A model generated the notes under the pieces. The model saw nothing but the letters and a program-made list of their open reading frames with translations, was not told where the DNA came from and ran no database searches. Below are positions 7,687 through 19,791 of a DNA stretch of 64,000 nt, in pieces. This stretch comes from Microbacterium esteraromaticum (GTDB lineage: Bacteria > Actinomycetota > Actinomycetes > Actinomycetales > Microbacteriaceae): the NCBI RefSeq assembly GCF_900163815.1, contig NZ_FUKO01000019.1, positions 62,001 through 126,000 of the forward strand, given 5' to 3'. A program made the translations under genes and the position numbers. The stretch's first letter is position 1. Every line of letters starts with the position of its first letter.

Positions 7687-9558
7687 ATGTCTGTCACTTC
7701 CTCCTCGTCGTCCCTCTCCACCTTCGCCGCACTCTGGCGGCTGAAACCCTTCGTGCGCCCCATCGTGGGCCGCTTGATCGGCGGCGCGGCCAGCGCGCTC
7801 GCCGCCGCCGTCATCGCCCTGATGATCCCGATCGTGCTCGAGCAGATCGTGCAGGGCCCGATCAAGTCAGGCGTCTTCGGACTGCTTCTCGCGGGTGCAT
7901 TCGCCGTACTCGCACTGGGTCTCGGCGAGGCCGCGATGGTGTGGCTGCGCCGCTGGTTCGTGCTCACGCCGGCCACCGAGGTCGAGTTCCAGATGCGGGC
8001 CACGCTGTATGCACGACTGCAGAACCTCCCGGTCGCATTTCATGACCGCTGGCAGTCCGGGCAGCTGCTCAGCCGGATGATGCAGGACATCAGTCTCATC
8101 CGCCGCTGGATCGCGTTCGGGCTGATCCTGCTGGTCGTCAACATCCTCACTATCGGCATCGGTGCCGTGCTGCTGTTCCGCTGGCACTGGCTGCTCGGCG
8201 TGATCTTCCTCGTCACCGGTGTGCCGATGTGGATCCAGGGATACCTCTTCGAGAAGCGCTACGGAGTGCTCGCTCGCCGCAGCCAGGACCAGGCCGGCGA
8301 CCTCGCCACCAGCGTCGAGGAGAGCGTGCACGGCATCCGCGTGCTCAAGGCATTCGGCCGCGGCACGCACGCCCTCCGCCGATTCAGCAGCCAGGCCGAG
8401 ACGCTGCGCGAGACCGAGATGAACAAGGCTCGGTCGGTCGGCCAGATCTGGTTCTGGCTCGACCTCATGCCGCAGATCGCCTTCGGCCTCAGCCTCATCA
8501 CCGGCATGTGGCTGATCTCCATCGAGGCCATCGAGCTGCCGCAGCTGTTCGCCTTCTTCGCGATGGCCACGGTGCTGCGCTGGCCGATCGAATCGATCGG
8601 CTTCCTGTTCTCGTTCATGCTCGACGCCCGCACCGCCACCGACCGCGTGTTCGACATCTTCCAGGAGACGAACACCATCACCGACCCGGACGACCCGAAG
8701 CACCTGCAGAATCCGCGCGGCGAGCTCGCCTTCGAGGGGGCACGGTTCCGGTACCAGGATGCCGGCGTCGCCGAGCGCGATCTGCTCGACGGCATCGATC
8801 TCGTGCTGCGGCCCGGCGAGACCATGGCACTGGTGGGCCTGACCGGCTCCGGCAAGACGACGCTGACGACCCTGCCCGCACGCCTCTATGACGTGACGGG
8901 AGGCCGCGTGACGCTCGACGGCGTCGACATCCGCGACCTGGAACTGAGCGAGCTGCGGCGGCACATCGCGATGGCGTTCGAAGATGCCACGCTCTTCTCC
9001 GCATCCGTTCGCGAGAACGTGCTGCTCGGCCGGGCCGAACTCGACGTGCACAGCGCCGAAGCCGAACGTGTGCTGCGCGAAGCGCTCGACGTCGCGCAGG
9101 CGGGCTTCGTCGACACACTCCCCGAGGGAGTGGAAACGGTCATCGGCGAAGAAGGTCTGAGCCTCTCCGGCGGTCAGCGGCAGCGCCTGGCGCTCGCCCG
9201 CGCGGTGGCGGCCCAGCCGAAGGTGCTCGTGCTCGACGACCCGCTGTCGGCTCTCGACGTCGACACCGAGGCTCTCGTGGAAGAAGCGCTGCGTCGTGTG
9301 CTCGCCGAGACGACTGCACTGATCGTCGCGCACCGACCGTCTACTGTGGCGCTCGCCGACCGTGTCGCACTGCTCGAACGAGGCAGGATCACCGCTGTCG
9401 GCACGCACTCCGATCTGCTGCGCACCAGCGCCCACTATCGGCATGTGATCTCCAGCCTTGAGGCGGATGAGGCCGTGCGCACCGGAACGATCCCGATCAT
9501 CACCGACGCCGTCGCAGCAGCTGACGCGCAGAACCGCGACGAGGGGGTGCAGGCATGA
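7687..9558 (+). CDS. ABC exporter subunit with degenerate catalytic site (MDR-type)
   Basis: 623 residues; ATG 7687 ([19 protein letters not shown]) chosen over an upstream ATG at 7627 that lies in the attenuator. Type-I exporter: six membrane helices in the first ~310 residues, then a nucleotide-binding domain with Walker [11 protein letters not shown], signature [12 protein letters not shown], Walker [12 protein letters not shown] and switch His in IVAHRPSTV. The catalytic Glu after Walker B is Asp, so its own ATP site is degenerate, while its signature motif is canonical. This fits the non-catalytic half of heterodimeric exporters (BmrCD, LmrCD, TM287/288 type). ATGA overlap with the next gene ensures 1:1 synthesis. 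Confidence 0.9.
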   Translation: MSVTSSSSSLSTFAALWRLKPFVRPIVGRLIGGAASALAAAVIALMIPIVLEQIVQGPIKSGVFGLLLAGAFAVLALGLGEAAMVWLRRWFVLTPATEVEFQMRATLYARLQNLPVAFHDRWQSGQLLSRMMQDISLIRRWIAFGLILLVVNILTIGIGAVLLFRWHWLLGVIFLVTGVPMWIQGYLFEKRYGVLARRSQDQAGDLATSVEESVHGIRVLKAFGRGTHALRRFSSQAETLRETEMNKARSVGQIWFWLDLMPQIAFGLSLITGMWLISIEAIELPQLFAFFAMATVLRWPIESIGFLFSFMLDARTATDRVFDIFQETNTITDPDDPKHLQNPRGELAFEGARFRYQDAGVAERDLLDGIDLVLRPGETMALVGLTGSGKTTLTTLPARLYDVTGGRVTLDGVDIRDLELSELRRHIAMAFEDATLFSASVRENVLLGRAELDVHSAEAERVLREALDVAQAGFVDTLPEGVETVIGEEGLSLSGGQRQRLALARAVAAQPKVLVLDDPLSALDVDTEALVEEALRRVLAETTALIVAHRPSTVALADRVALLERGRITAVGTHSDLLRTSAHYRHVISSLEADEAVRTGTIPIITDAVAAADAQNRDEGVQA

Positions 9559-11363
9559 CCGTCATCGGAACCCAGGGCGAGGACCGCTCGAACTACACGA
9601 AGGAAGAGAGCCGTGCCATCCGGCAGCGCTCGCTGCGCCTGCTCGGCTCGCTGATTCAGCCTTTGCGCCTGCGCATCATCGTCGCCGCCCTCGTGCTCGT
9701 GGTGTCGACGGCGCTGCAGGTCGCCGGCCCCATCCTCATCGGCATCGCGCTCGATGACGCACTGCCGCAGCTGCTGGAGGCTGCGGATTGGATGCCGGCC
9801 ATCATGGTGACGGCGGTATTCCTGCTCGCCGGCATCTTCGGCGCCGCGCTCATCGGCATCTACGTCGTGCTCGCCGCGCGCATCACCCAGGCGGTGCTGC
9901 TCGACCTGCGAAAGCGCATCTTCCTGCACACTCAGCGCCTCAGCCTGGAATTCCACGAGTCGTACACCTCGGGCCGGATCATCTCGCGCCAGACCAGTGA
10001 CCTCGACTCGATTCGCGAGCTGCTCGACGGCGGACTGAACAACCTGGTCTCCGGCGTGCTCTTCGGGCTGTTCACGTTCATCGCGCTCGTGATCGCCGAC
10101 TGGAAGTCCGGTGTCATCCTCGCACTCGCCGGCATCCCGCTCGCGCTGCTGATGCGCTGGTTCTACCAGCGCTCGCAGCTCGTGTACCGCGAATCGCGCG
10201 TGATCAGCGCCAAGGTGATCGTGCAGTTCGTCGAGACCATGACCGGCATCCGCGCGGTGAAATCCTTCCGCAAGGAGCCGCGCAATGACGTCGCCTTCCG
10301 CAAGGTGGCCGGCGACTACCGCGACGTGAACCGACGCTCCATGGTGCTGTTCGGCACCTTCGAGCCGGGGCTGATGGCCGTCGCCGGGCTCACGCTTGCG
10401 CTCGTGGTGCTGTGGGGCGGCATCCGCGTCTCCGAGGGCACGCTGGGAGTCGGCGTGCTGCTGGCCGCCGTGCTGTACGTGCGCAACTTCTTCGCGCCCA
10501 TGCAGGACGTGGCGATGTTCCTGAACTCGTACCAGTCCGCGACAGCGGCGCTGGAGAAGGTCTCCGGCGTGCTCGACGAGCAGCCGACAGTGCCCGACCC
10601 GGAAAAGCCGGTCGACCTGTGGACCGCGCGCGGCGCCGTCCGCTTCGACGAGGTGACGTTCGGGTACAACGGCGAGAAGACGATCCTGCCGAACTTCACA
10701 CTCGACATCCCCGCCGGACAGACGGTTGCGCTCGTCGGCACGACCGGCGCCGGCAAGTCGACCCTCGCGAAGCTCGTCTCGCGCTTCTACGACCCGACGG
10801 TGGGTGCAGTCACGCTCGATGGCATCGACCTGCGGATGCTGCATCCCAAGGACCTGCGGCGTGCGATCGTGATGGTCACGCAGGAGGCGTATCTGTTCAG
10901 TGGGACCGTCGCCGACAATATCGCGCTCGGCAAGCCCGATGCGACGCTCGACGAGATCCGCGCGGCCGCGCGGGCCGTCGGCGCCGATGGCTTCATCTCG
11001 TCGCTTCCCGACGGGTACGGCACCGATGTGAACAAGCGCGGCGGTCGGGTGTCGGCGGGGCAGCGGCAGCTGATCTCGTTCGCGCGTGCGTTCCTCGCCG
11101 ACCCGGCAGTGCTCATCCTCGATGAGGCGACCGCGTCACTGGACATTCCGTCCGAGCGGCTCATCCAGGAAGCCCTGCAGACACTCCTCGCCGACCGCAC
11201 GGCGATCATCATCGCGCACCGACTGTCGACGGTGGCGATCGCAGACCGTGTGCTCGTGATGGAGCACGGCGAGATCATCGAGGACGACACCCCCGCGGCG
11301 CTCATCGCCGGCACCGGAAAGTTCGCGCAGCTGCACGCCGCGTGGCAGGAGACCCTCGTCTAG
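9555..11363 (+). CDS. ABC exporter subunit with canonical Walker B (MDR-type)
   Basis: 602 residues, partner of the preceding gene. Membrane domain of six helices (about residues 30-330), then Walker [11 protein letters not shown], an altered signature [14 protein letters not shown] in place of LSGGQ, consensus Walker [12 protein letters not shown] and His switch IIAHRLSTV. The composite site made from this Walker A/B and the partner's LSGGQ is consensus; the other site (partner Asp plus this SAGQ) is degenerate, the reciprocal pattern expected for a heterodimeric drug or lipid exporter. Substrate unknown. Confidence 0.9.
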   Translation: MTVIGTQGEDRSNYTKEESRAIRQRSLRLLGSLIQPLRLRIIVAALVLVVSTALQVAGPILIGIALDDALPQLLEAADWMPAIMVTAVFLLAGIFGAALIGIYVVLAARITQAVLLDLRKRIFLHTQRLSLEFHESYTSGRIISRQTSDLDSIRELLDGGLNNLVSGVLFGLFTFIALVIADWKSGVILALAGIPLALLMRWFYQRSQLVYRESRVISAKVIVQFVETMTGIRAVKSFRKEPRNDVAFRKVAGDYRDVNRRSMVLFGTFEPGLMAVAGLTLALVVLWGGIRVSEGTLGVGVLLAAVLYVRNFFAPMQDVAMFLNSYQSATAALEKVSGVLDEQPTVPDPEKPVDLWTARGAVRFDEVTFGYNGEKTILPNFTLDIPAGQTVALVGTTGAGKSTLAKLVSRFYDPTVGAVTLDGIDLRMLHPKDLRRAIVMVTQEAYLFSGTVADNIALGKPDATLDEIRAAARAVGADGFISSLPDGYGTDVNKRGGRVSAGQRQLISFARAFLADPAVLILDEATASLDIPSERLIQEALQTLLADRTAIIIAHRLSTVAIADRVLVMEHGEIIEDDTPAALIAGTGKFAQLHAAWQETLV

Positions 11364-11405
11364 AACATGGGGCGCGGTGATGGCGAGCGTGATTAGGGTG
11401 AGTGT

Positions 11406-12197
11406 GTGGAACCGTTCTGGACGCTGGCAGCTGAGCTCTGGTGGATCGTGCCCGTCGTCGGCGGCACCGGAGCGGCGCTGTTCGCGGTATTCCGGAGGCA
11501 CGAAGTCGTGAACGGCAAACGGCTCGGCTATGACGCTGCGCGGCTCGAGCTGCGACAGGCACAGGAAGACGCCAAGACGGCGACGGTCTCCGCGCGCGTG
11601 GCGCGAGCCGAGGCGGCGCGCGTGCACGCCGATCGTGCGGCATCACGGGCGGACGCTGCGGCCGTCGCCACCGCACGACGGGTTCTGCGCGAGGCCCAGC
11701 TGCAGTCGAAGGCAGCGGCCGCCAGGGTGAAGGCCGGGCGGGCGCGGGTGGCGGCTGAACGCACAGCACTGAGCGCCGGCGGATTGCGTCCCTTGGACCG
11801 GCTTCGCGGACGCCACGATGCCGTGCTCGCACGTTGGATGGAGTATGAGACCGATCCAGCGAAGATCCTCGCCTTCCCGGCGATGAGCGATGGCCGGCAT
11901 CCGGTGACGGCTTCTTTCCTGGCTGCGCTGCAAGACGCGCGCGACCGGCGGCCCCATACCGATGGTGCGCGCTTCACGGCATCCGACTACGGCGCGTACC
12001 GCGATGCGGTGGAGCGGCTCGAGCGCAACTTCGACGCGGCCGAGCGCTCGGTGCGCGGTGAGTCGAGGTCTACGGACATGCCGGAGGCGCTGCGCGATGC
12101 GGCGCGCACCTTCGTCGAGAAGTCGACGGATGTGCTGAACCAGACCACCGACGCGCTGAACCGGTTCTGGCCGCCGCGTCGTCCGCACGACGGCTGA
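11406..12197 (+). CDS. Membrane-anchored coiled-coil protein of unknown function
   Basis: 263 residues from GTG 11406. One N-terminal membrane segment (FWTLAAELWWIVPVVGGTGAALFAVF, about residues 4-29), then an alanine/arginine-rich predicted coiled coil to about residue 120 (RQAQEDAKTATVSARVARAE), then a globular C-terminal part (GRHDAVLARWMEYETDPAKI). No family recognised. 42 bp after the ABC exporter, so possibly in the same transcript, with its own start. Confidence 0.75.
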   Translation: MEPFWTLAAELWWIVPVVGGTGAALFAVFRRHEVVNGKRLGYDAARLELRQAQEDAKTATVSARVARAEAARVHADRAASRADAAAVATARRVLREAQLQSKAAAARVKAGRARVAAERTALSAGGLRPLDRLRGRHDAVLARWMEYETDPAKILAFPAMSDGRHPVTASFLAALQDARDRRPHTDGARFTASDYGAYRDAVERLERNFDAAERSVRGESRSTDMPEALRDAARTFVEKSTDVLNQTTDALNRFWPPRRPHDG

Positions 12198-12278
12198 TCG
12201 ACCTCCGTCAACTCATGCGTGCGCGGGGGCGGCGACGGAGCCTCGGTGGGGGAGGGGATCCGAGACCCCGCCGCCGGT

Positions 12279-12737
12279 CTAGTTCGTGACGCGGATCTGT
12301 GCGATGACTTCGGAGTACTCGGTCTCGCCGACGGGTTCGAAGCCCATATGGCGGAAGAACGCCTCCGGGCCTTCCTCGCCGGCTTCGTAGATCACGTTCA
12401 CGTGATCGACTCCGCGGGCGCGGGCCTCGTCGATCAGAGCCTTGACGGCGAAACTGCCGATACCGCGACGCTGATCATCAGCATCGACGTTGATGCGCCA
12501 CAGCACGCTGCGGAAGTACTCGTCCGGAGTATCGGCGTCGAAGCTGGCACTGACGAAGGCGACGACCTCATCGCCATCGAGCACGACGCGCTGCCACGAT
12601 GTCTGCGGGTTCACGACCGTGGCTGCGATCCCGTATGAGACCGGAGCCAGGAACTGCTCCTGCCCAGGTTTGAGGGACAGGTTGTTGACGGCGACGATCG
12701 TCGCCGCGGAGAGTTCTACCACGCGCAGTTCCGACAT
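12279..12737 (-). CDS. GNAT-family N-acetyltransferase
   Basis: 152 residues, complete. The acetyl-CoA pyrophosphate-binding loop is in VDADDQRRGIGSFAVKALI, and the C-terminal MGFEPVGETEYSEVIAQI is typical of the fold. The N-terminal part (VVELSAATIVAVNNLSLKPGQEQFLAPVSYGIAA) resembles spermine/spermidine-type GNATs such as BltD, but the substrate is not determinable. Single gene between two plus-strand transcripts. Confidence 0.85.
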   Translation of the reverse strand: MSELRVVELSAATIVAVNNLSLKPGQEQFLAPVSYGIAATVVNPQTSWQRVVLDGDEVVAFVSASFDADTPDEYFRSVLWRINVDADDQRRGIGSFAVKALIDEARARGVDHVNVIYEAGEEGPEAFFRHMGFEPVGETEYSEVIAQIRVTN

Positions 12738-12873
12738 GCTCCCAGGCTAACCCCTGGAGGACGATCGTGGTGGAAACCGCAGAAACCGGCGACATGAATG
12801 GTCGCAAACGACGCACACCTGGCTCGGGTATCTTGGTATCGAGATAAAATCTGCACTTGCGAACGGAGATCCG

Positions 12874-15093
<2,220 letters not shown>

Positions 15094-15110
15094 TCGCACG
15101 CATACAGACG

Positions 15111-15146
15111 AAAGAGGGGCGGATGCTACGGCATCCGCCCCTCTTT
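15111..15146. terminator. Bidirectional terminator between icd and the L,D-transpeptidase gene
   Basis: Perfect 16-bp stem AAAGAGGGGCGGATGC / GCATCCGCCCCTCTTT with a 4-base loop TACG, giving a T run on both strands. It separates two convergent genes. Confidence 0.93.
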
Positions 15147-15160
15147 CAATCTCTGATCGA

Positions 15161-16627
15161 TCAGTCGTGCACCCAGACCTCTGTGCCCTTGGTGGCCCAT
15201 TGCCAGACGAAGTGCGCGGAATCGGTGGTCATGTTCACGCAGCCGTGGCTCATCGGCTGGCCGAAGTTGCTGTGCCAGTAGGTGCCGTGCAGCGCTTCGT
15301 CTCCATTGAAGTAGGTGATGTACGGAACGTTCTCGGTGACGTACTTGCTGCCGTCTGCGTTGGACCCGCGCATGTCCTGTGTACGCAGCTGCGCGTAAAC
15401 GCGGAATCGGCCGGTGTGAGTGGGGGTGCCGGATCGACCCGTCGAGACCGCCCACGACTTGACGAGCTTCTCGTTCTCGTACAGGTAGGTGCGCTGCTCG
15501 CTGAGATCGACTTCTACGCGACGGAAGAGGCTCGTCGATTCGAAGGGCGTCGCGGTCACCGGCAGGGCGAAAGCCGCATCACCGTCGGCGAGATGCGATG
15601 CGAAATCGGATGCCACGCCCGAGGTGTCTCCCAGCACACGACCCTCGACACCGGGTGTCAGCGCCTTCAGAACAGTGCCGGCGGAATCGACGATGTTGGT
15701 CGCGTTGACGATGTCACGGTTGACCAGGTCGGGAAGGGTGTCGACCATCGTCTGGATGGCCGTCTGATCGGCAGTGATCTTCAGCTCGCCGTCGACGGGG
15801 GCCACGTCCAGCCAGGTGGCGGCTACGGCCGGGGTGACTGGCACCGTGCGCTCGTCGCCGACGTAGAAGCCGATCTTGGACAGCATCTCGTTGAGCTGAG
15901 TGGCGGTGGCGGCGGCTTGGTCGTCGGTGATCTGTGCGCCGACTTCGGTGGAATCGGCAGAGAACGCGAAAGTGGTCTCGCCCTTGGCGGCCGCGGTGGA
16001 GAACGCCTTGGTCAGTGCATCGACTGAGATGCCCGTGCCGGCGGCGGCGGCGGTGGTCGTGTACTTCGCGGCCGCGGGATCGAACACGACGGTGGCGTCG
16101 GTGGGCTCGGTGTAGCTGATCGGCACGGCGGCGCGCAGCACGCGATCAGCCGCATCCTGGTTCAGCGTGATCTTCGCGGGGACGGGGTCGCCCATCCAGG
16201 TGGTGAGGTTCCACATCGGGCGGTCTGCGAATGCCTGCTCGGCGAGGGCAGTGGCGTCGACGCTGACGCCGAGGTCAGCGCCCTTGATCGTCGTGCCGTC
16301 TTCGGCTCCGGTCAGCTCGATCTGGGTCGACGCGAGCTGGCCGCTGACCGACTCCGCGGCCATACCCGGCGTCATTCCGCCGACGGAGACACCGGCGATC
16401 GTCGTGCCGGGCGCGATGAGGACAGTAGATGCTCCGGCCGCGGCCAGCAGCAGGACACCGACTCCGATGCCGATCCAGAGACCGAGGCGCCGCTTCTTCG
16501 GCGCAGGCTCGGCTGGAGCCCACTCGACAGGCTGGCTGCCATCGCTCGGCGGCAGCACAGCGGTGGGAGCGTCAGAAGAGGTCGCATCGTCAGCGCCCGT
16601 TCCAGGTCCGGTGATCAGATCAGTCAC
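15161..16627 (-). CDS. L,D-transpeptidase (YkuD) with VanW/peptidoglycan-binding repeats
   Basis: Cell-wall cross-linking enzyme outside the membrane. GTG 16627 (VTDLITGPGTGADD), preceded by GGGGGGTGAG, is preferred to a TTG five codons upstream. An acidic N-terminal cytoplasmic tail with a KKRR stop leads into a membrane helix (LGLWIGIGVGVLLLAAAGAS). Two PG_binding_4-type domains follow (about 75-330), then the catalytic domain with LHGTYWHSNFGQPMSHGCVN carrying the invariant HGC cysteine. 488 residues, normal for actinobacterial Ldt proteins of this class. Confidence 0.92.
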   Translation of the reverse strand: MTDLITGPGTGADDATSSDAPTAVLPPSDGSQPVEWAPAEPAPKKRRLGLWIGIGVGVLLLAAAGASTVLIAPGTTIAGVSVGGMTPGMAAESVSGQLASTQIELTGAEDGTTIKGADLGVSVDATALAEQAFADRPMWNLTTWMGDPVPAKITLNQDAADRVLRAAVPISYTEPTDATVVFDPAAAKYTTTAAAAGTGISVDALTKAFSTAAAKGETTFAFSADSTEVGAQITDDQAAATATQLNEMLSKIGFYVGDERTVPVTPAVAATWLDVAPVDGELKITADQTAIQTMVDTLPDLVNRDIVNATNIVDSAGTVLKALTPGVEGRVLGDTSGVASDFASHLADGDAAFALPVTATPFESTSLFRRVEVDLSEQRTYLYENEKLVKSWAVSTGRSGTPTHTGRFRVYAQLRTQDMRGSNADGSKYVTENVPYITYFNGDEALHGTYWHSNFGQPMSHGCVNMTTDSAHFVWQWATKGTEVWVHD

Positions 16628-16722
16628 GAACTCACCCCCCAAGGCACAACGTGACGTATGAATTCATGCTACGGGACGGTATATAACGACGGGGCCACGG
16701 TGGGCAGTCGCACGCTTCTGGT

Positions 16723-16740
16723 GGGTAACATTTGGGTAAC
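16723..16740. promoter_or_regulatory. Direct repeat GGGTAAC-N4-GGGTAAC in the nagB promoter region
   Basis: Two heptamers spaced 11 bp start to start, about 75 bp upstream of the nagB ATG and in the divergent spacer with the transpeptidase gene. One helical turn apart, so a possible site for a tandem-binding regulator; no regulator gene is adjacent. Confidence 0.3.
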
Positions 16741-16814
16741 CTGCGGTGCCGAGATCGGGCTGCTCACCAAGGTGAGACAATCGGAGTTCGCCCTCGACAA
16801 GGAGATCCCCGCCC

Positions 16815-17594
16815 ATGGCTGAAGTCGTCATCGTAGAGAACAAGTCCGCAGCCGGTGCACTGGTCGCCGATGAGATCGTGCGGCTGATCGACACGCTCGC
16901 CGAACCTGTTCTCGGACTGGCCACCGGCTCCACGCCGCTCCCGGTGTACGAGGCGCTGCGCGAGCGACTCGCCGGGCACGACATCGCGCATCTGCGCGGC
17001 TTCGCGCTGGATGAGTACGTCGGCATCGACCCCGCCCATCCCGAGAGCTATCGCTCGGTGATCATGCGCGAGGTGATCGAGCCGCTGGGTCTCGACCCGG
17101 AGCTCATTCGCGTTCCGAACGGCGCCGTCGAGACGATCGAGCACGCCGGAGCCGACTACGAGCAGGCGATCGCAGAGGCCGGTGGCGTCGATCTGCAGAT
17201 CCTCGGCATCGGCACCGACGGGCACATCGGCTTCAACGAGCCCGGATCGTCGTTCGCCTCGAGCACGCGGGTGAAGACGCTCACCGAGCAGACCCGGAAG
17301 GACAACGCCCGCTTCTTCGACTCGATCGACGATGTGCCGCGGCACTGCATCACCCAGGGGCTCGGCACGATCCAGCGGGCGCGGCACCTGGTGCTGCTCG
17401 CCTTCGGAGAGGGCAAGGCACGCGCTGTCGCCGCCGCCCTCGAGGGGCCGGTGAGTGCGCTGGTGCCCGCATCATCGATCCAGCTGCACCCGCACGTCAC
17501 GGTCGTGCTCGATGAGGCGGCCGCCAGCGAACTGAAGCTCGCGGACTACTACCGCTACAGCTTCGCGAACAAGCCGGCCTGGCAGGGCATCTGA
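16815..17594 (+). CDS. nagB: Glucosamine-6-phosphate deaminase
   Basis: Converts glucosamine-6-phosphate to fructose-6-phosphate and ammonia. 259 residues. Family motifs: GLATGSTPLPVYEALRE at the sugar-phosphate site, LDEYVGIDPAHPESY, and GIGTDGHIGFNEPGSSFAS with the catalytic Asp/His region. AAGGAG precedes the ATG. It works with nagA and the GH20 hexosaminidase 5 kb away, giving a route from N-acetylglucosaminides to glycolysis. Confidence 0.95.
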   Translation: MAEVVIVENKSAAGALVADEIVRLIDTLAEPVLGLATGSTPLPVYEALRERLAGHDIAHLRGFALDEYVGIDPAHPESYRSVIMREVIEPLGLDPELIRVPNGAVETIEHAGADYEQAIAEAGGVDLQILGIGTDGHIGFNEPGSSFASSTRVKTLTEQTRKDNARFFDSIDDVPRHCITQGLGTIQRARHLVLLAFGEGKARAVAAALEGPVSALVPASSIQLHPHVTVVLDEAAASELKLADYYRYSFANKPAWQGI

Positions 17595-17619
17595 TCGTGC
17601 TGCTGTCGGTCGCGGCGGC

Positions 17620-18015
17620 TCAGGCCCACGCGATCGGCAGCAGATGCTCCTCGCTGAGCGGTGCCAGCGGCACACTGGTCCAGTCGCCGCGCTCCAGCCA
17701 GCGCAGTTCGGCGATCTCGGCCTGAACGACCACATCCGCTGGCTCTGCGCGCAGCGAGAAGGCATCCGCCACGACGCGATGATCCGGCTCATTCGCTGCG
17801 GCCGAGATGAACCGCCCGAGCGGCTGGAGGTCGGTCGTGTCGACCCGCAGCGACAGCTCTTCGTCCAGTTCGCGGACGAGAGTCTGCGCTGGTGTCTCGC
17901 CGGCCTCGGGTTTGCCGCCAGGCTGCATGAAGCGGGTCGTGCCCTGCTTTCTCACCACCAGGGCGCGGCCAGCGGCATCGACGATCACCGCCGCGCTCAC
18001 ATGGATGTCAGGCAC
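17620..18015 (-). CDS. NUDIX hydrolase
   Basis: 131 residues. The Nudix box is at about residues 33-55: GGKPEAGETPAQTLVRELDE followed by ELSLRVD, matching GX5EX7REUXEE with Ser in place of the box's second Gly. Likely hydrolyses a nucleoside-diphosphate derivative; substrate unknown. Its start overlaps the end of the upstream FAD oxidase by 8 bp, so it is the last gene of a three-gene minus-strand operon. Confidence 0.88.
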   Translation of the reverse strand: MPDIHVSAAVIVDAAGRALVVRKQGTTRFMQPGGKPEAGETPAQTLVRELDEELSLRVDTTDLQPLGRFISAAANEPDHRVVADAFSLRAEPADVVVQAEIAELRWLERGDWTSVPLAPLSEEHLLPIAWA

Positions 18016-19369
18016 GCGCGAACACCTTTCCGGGGTTGAGGATGCCCTGCGGATCGAAAACGCGCACGATCTGCCGCTGGAGCTCCCACTGGTCGTCGCC
18101 GAGCTCGTCGGCCAGCCAGCGACTCTTCAGCACCCCGATGCCGTGTTCGCCCGTGAGAGTGCCGCCGAGTCCGATCGCGGCGCGGAACAGCTCGTCGGCT
18201 GCAGCCCAGATGTGCGTGGGAACCTCGGCGCCGTCGAAGATGAAGTTCGGATGCAGGTTCCCGTCTCCGGCATGAGCGACCGTGGGGATGCTGATGCCGT
18301 ACGACCGTTCGATGCGTGCGATCTCGTCGAACATCGCCGGCATGGCGCTGCGCGGCACGGCGACGTCCTCGATCAGTGTGGTGCCGAGCGACGCCATGGC
18401 GGCGTGCATTGAGCGGCGAATGCGCAGCAGCTCTTCGCCCTGAGCGGGATCATCGGTCATCGCGACGGCGCCTCCGGCGGCCTGCAGCACTTCGACGATG
18501 CGCGCAGCCTCATCGCGCGACGCGGGCCCGTCGGTCTGGATCGTCAGCTGCGCGGTGCCGTCAGCGGGAGTGGCCAGCGAGAGGAGGGTGTGCACTGCGG
18601 CGAGAGATGCGGCATCCATCAGCTCCATGATCGCCGGCTGGACACCGGACGCGGCCACCGCGGCGGCGCCCGCGGCCGCGTCGCGCACCGTGCGGAAGGA
18701 TGCTGTCACCGTGCACACGGTGCCCTCGGTGAGCCGGCGCAGCTTCAGGGTGGCGGCGACAACGACGCCGAGCTGCCCTTCGGATCCGATGACAAGGGAG
18801 GTGAGGTCGAGGCCGCTGACGCCCTTGACCGTGCGGCGCCCGAGGCGCAGCATCCGTCCGTCTGCGAGAACCAGGTCGACGCCGAGTACGGCATCGCGGA
18901 CGACGCCGTACTTCGCGCACAGCAGCCCGCCGGCCCCGGTGGCGATGTTGCCGCCGACGGTCGAGATGTCGCGGCTGGCGGGGTCGGGTGCCCACCACAC
19001 GCCGTGGTCGGCGAGCAGGGTATTCAGCTGCGCGTTCAGGATGCCGGGCTCGACGACTGCGATGAGGTCATCCGGGCGCACGTCGAGCACCCGGTCCATG
19101 CCGGTCATCGACAGCACGATCTCGCCGGGGCCGGCGTTGGCGGCTCCAGCAAGGCCAGTGCCGGCACCGCGCACGACCACAGCGGTCGCGGTCTGGGAGG
19201 CGATGCGCATGGTGGCCTGCACATCGTCGACGGTTCGTGCGTGCACGACGGCGAGCGGCCGGCCGGTCGAGCGGTGCCCGCTGCGGTCGGCGCGGACGGC
19301 TTCGAGCAGCTCAGGTGAGGTGTCGACGATGTCGCCGAGCTCGTCCCGAAGCCGCTCGATGACACTCAT
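18008..19369 (-). CDS. FAD-linked oxidase (GlcD / D-2-hydroxyacid dehydrogenase family)
   Basis: 453 residues from ATG 19369 (MSVIERLRDELGDIVDTSPE); extra upstream frame is antisense or overlapping and not family-like. N-terminal FAD-binding (PCMH-type) domain with VVVRGAGTGLAGAANAGPG; C-terminal cap with VAHAGDGNLHPNFIFDGAE and GGTLTGEHGIGVLKSRWL, the flavin/metal-site signatures of glycolate, D-lactate and D-2-hydroxyglutarate dehydrogenases. Substrate unresolved. Overlaps its neighbours on both sides. Confidence 0.9.
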   Translation of the reverse strand: MSVIERLRDELGDIVDTSPELLEAVRADRSGHRSTGRPLAVVHARTVDDVQATMRIASQTATAVVVRGAGTGLAGAANAGPGEIVLSMTGMDRVLDVRPDDLIAVVEPGILNAQLNTLLADHGVWWAPDPASRDISTVGGNIATGAGGLLCAKYGVVRDAVLGVDLVLADGRMLRLGRRTVKGVSGLDLTSLVIGSEGQLGVVVAATLKLRRLTEGTVCTVTASFRTVRDAAAGAAAVAASGVQPAIMELMDAASLAAVHTLLSLATPADGTAQLTIQTDGPASRDEAARIVEVLQAAGGAVAMTDDPAQGEELLRIRRSMHAAMASLGTTLIEDVAVPRSAMPAMFDEIARIERSYGISIPTVAHAGDGNLHPNFIFDGAEVPTHIWAAADELFRAAIGLGGTLTGEHGIGVLKSRWLADELGDDQWELQRQIVRVFDPQGILNPGKVFARA

Positions 19370-19737
19370 GCGAGCGCGCGGCGCCCCGCGATGACGCCGG
19401 TGGCCACGGCCACGACGGCAAAGGCGATGCCGATGCCGGCCTGCCCCATCGACCACCAGGCGAGCGTGACGCCCGCGTAGATCAGCAGCTCGACGGCCGC
19501 GCGCAGGAACGGATGCAGGTGCAGCACGGGTCGGGGGGAGAGGAACAGTGCCCATACCAGCAGCAGCACGACCGGGGCGCCGATGCCGATGACGATGTTC
19601 CACGGCATCGCCCACGATCCGAAGCCCCAGAGGGCGAGCGTGGCGAGCGCCACAAGCAGCACGAGCACGCGAACGATCTCGAGCGGGCTGATGGCGGGGC
19701 GGTTCACGCCGGGTTCGGCGACGGAGTCGTGGGACAT
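19366..19737 (-). CDS. DUF2568 (YrdB-like) small membrane protein
   Basis: 123 residues from ATG 19737 (MSHDSVAEPGVNRP). Four membrane segments: IVRVLVLLVALATLALWGF, WNIVIGIGAPVVLLLVWALF, LRAAVELLIYAGVTLAWW and GIGIAFAVVAVATGVIAG, with the conserved SPRPVLHLHPFLRAAVEL stretch. Function of the family is unknown. First gene of the operon with the FAD oxidase and NUDIX, ATGA overlap. Confidence 0.8.
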   Translation of the reverse strand: MSHDSVAEPGVNRPAISPLEIVRVLVLLVALATLALWGFGSWAMPWNIVIGIGAPVVLLLVWALFLSPRPVLHLHPFLRAAVELLIYAGVTLAWWSMGQAGIGIAFAVVAVATGVIAGRRALA

Positions 19738-19791
19738 GTCATCAAGTCTATTCCGCGGGAGCATCACCGCAGACGGGCTGAAGGTTGTCGT

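Noticed and set aside
7867..9444. 525-codon minus-strand frame across the first ABC subunit
   Set aside because: Shadow of a well-supported ABC transporter gene.
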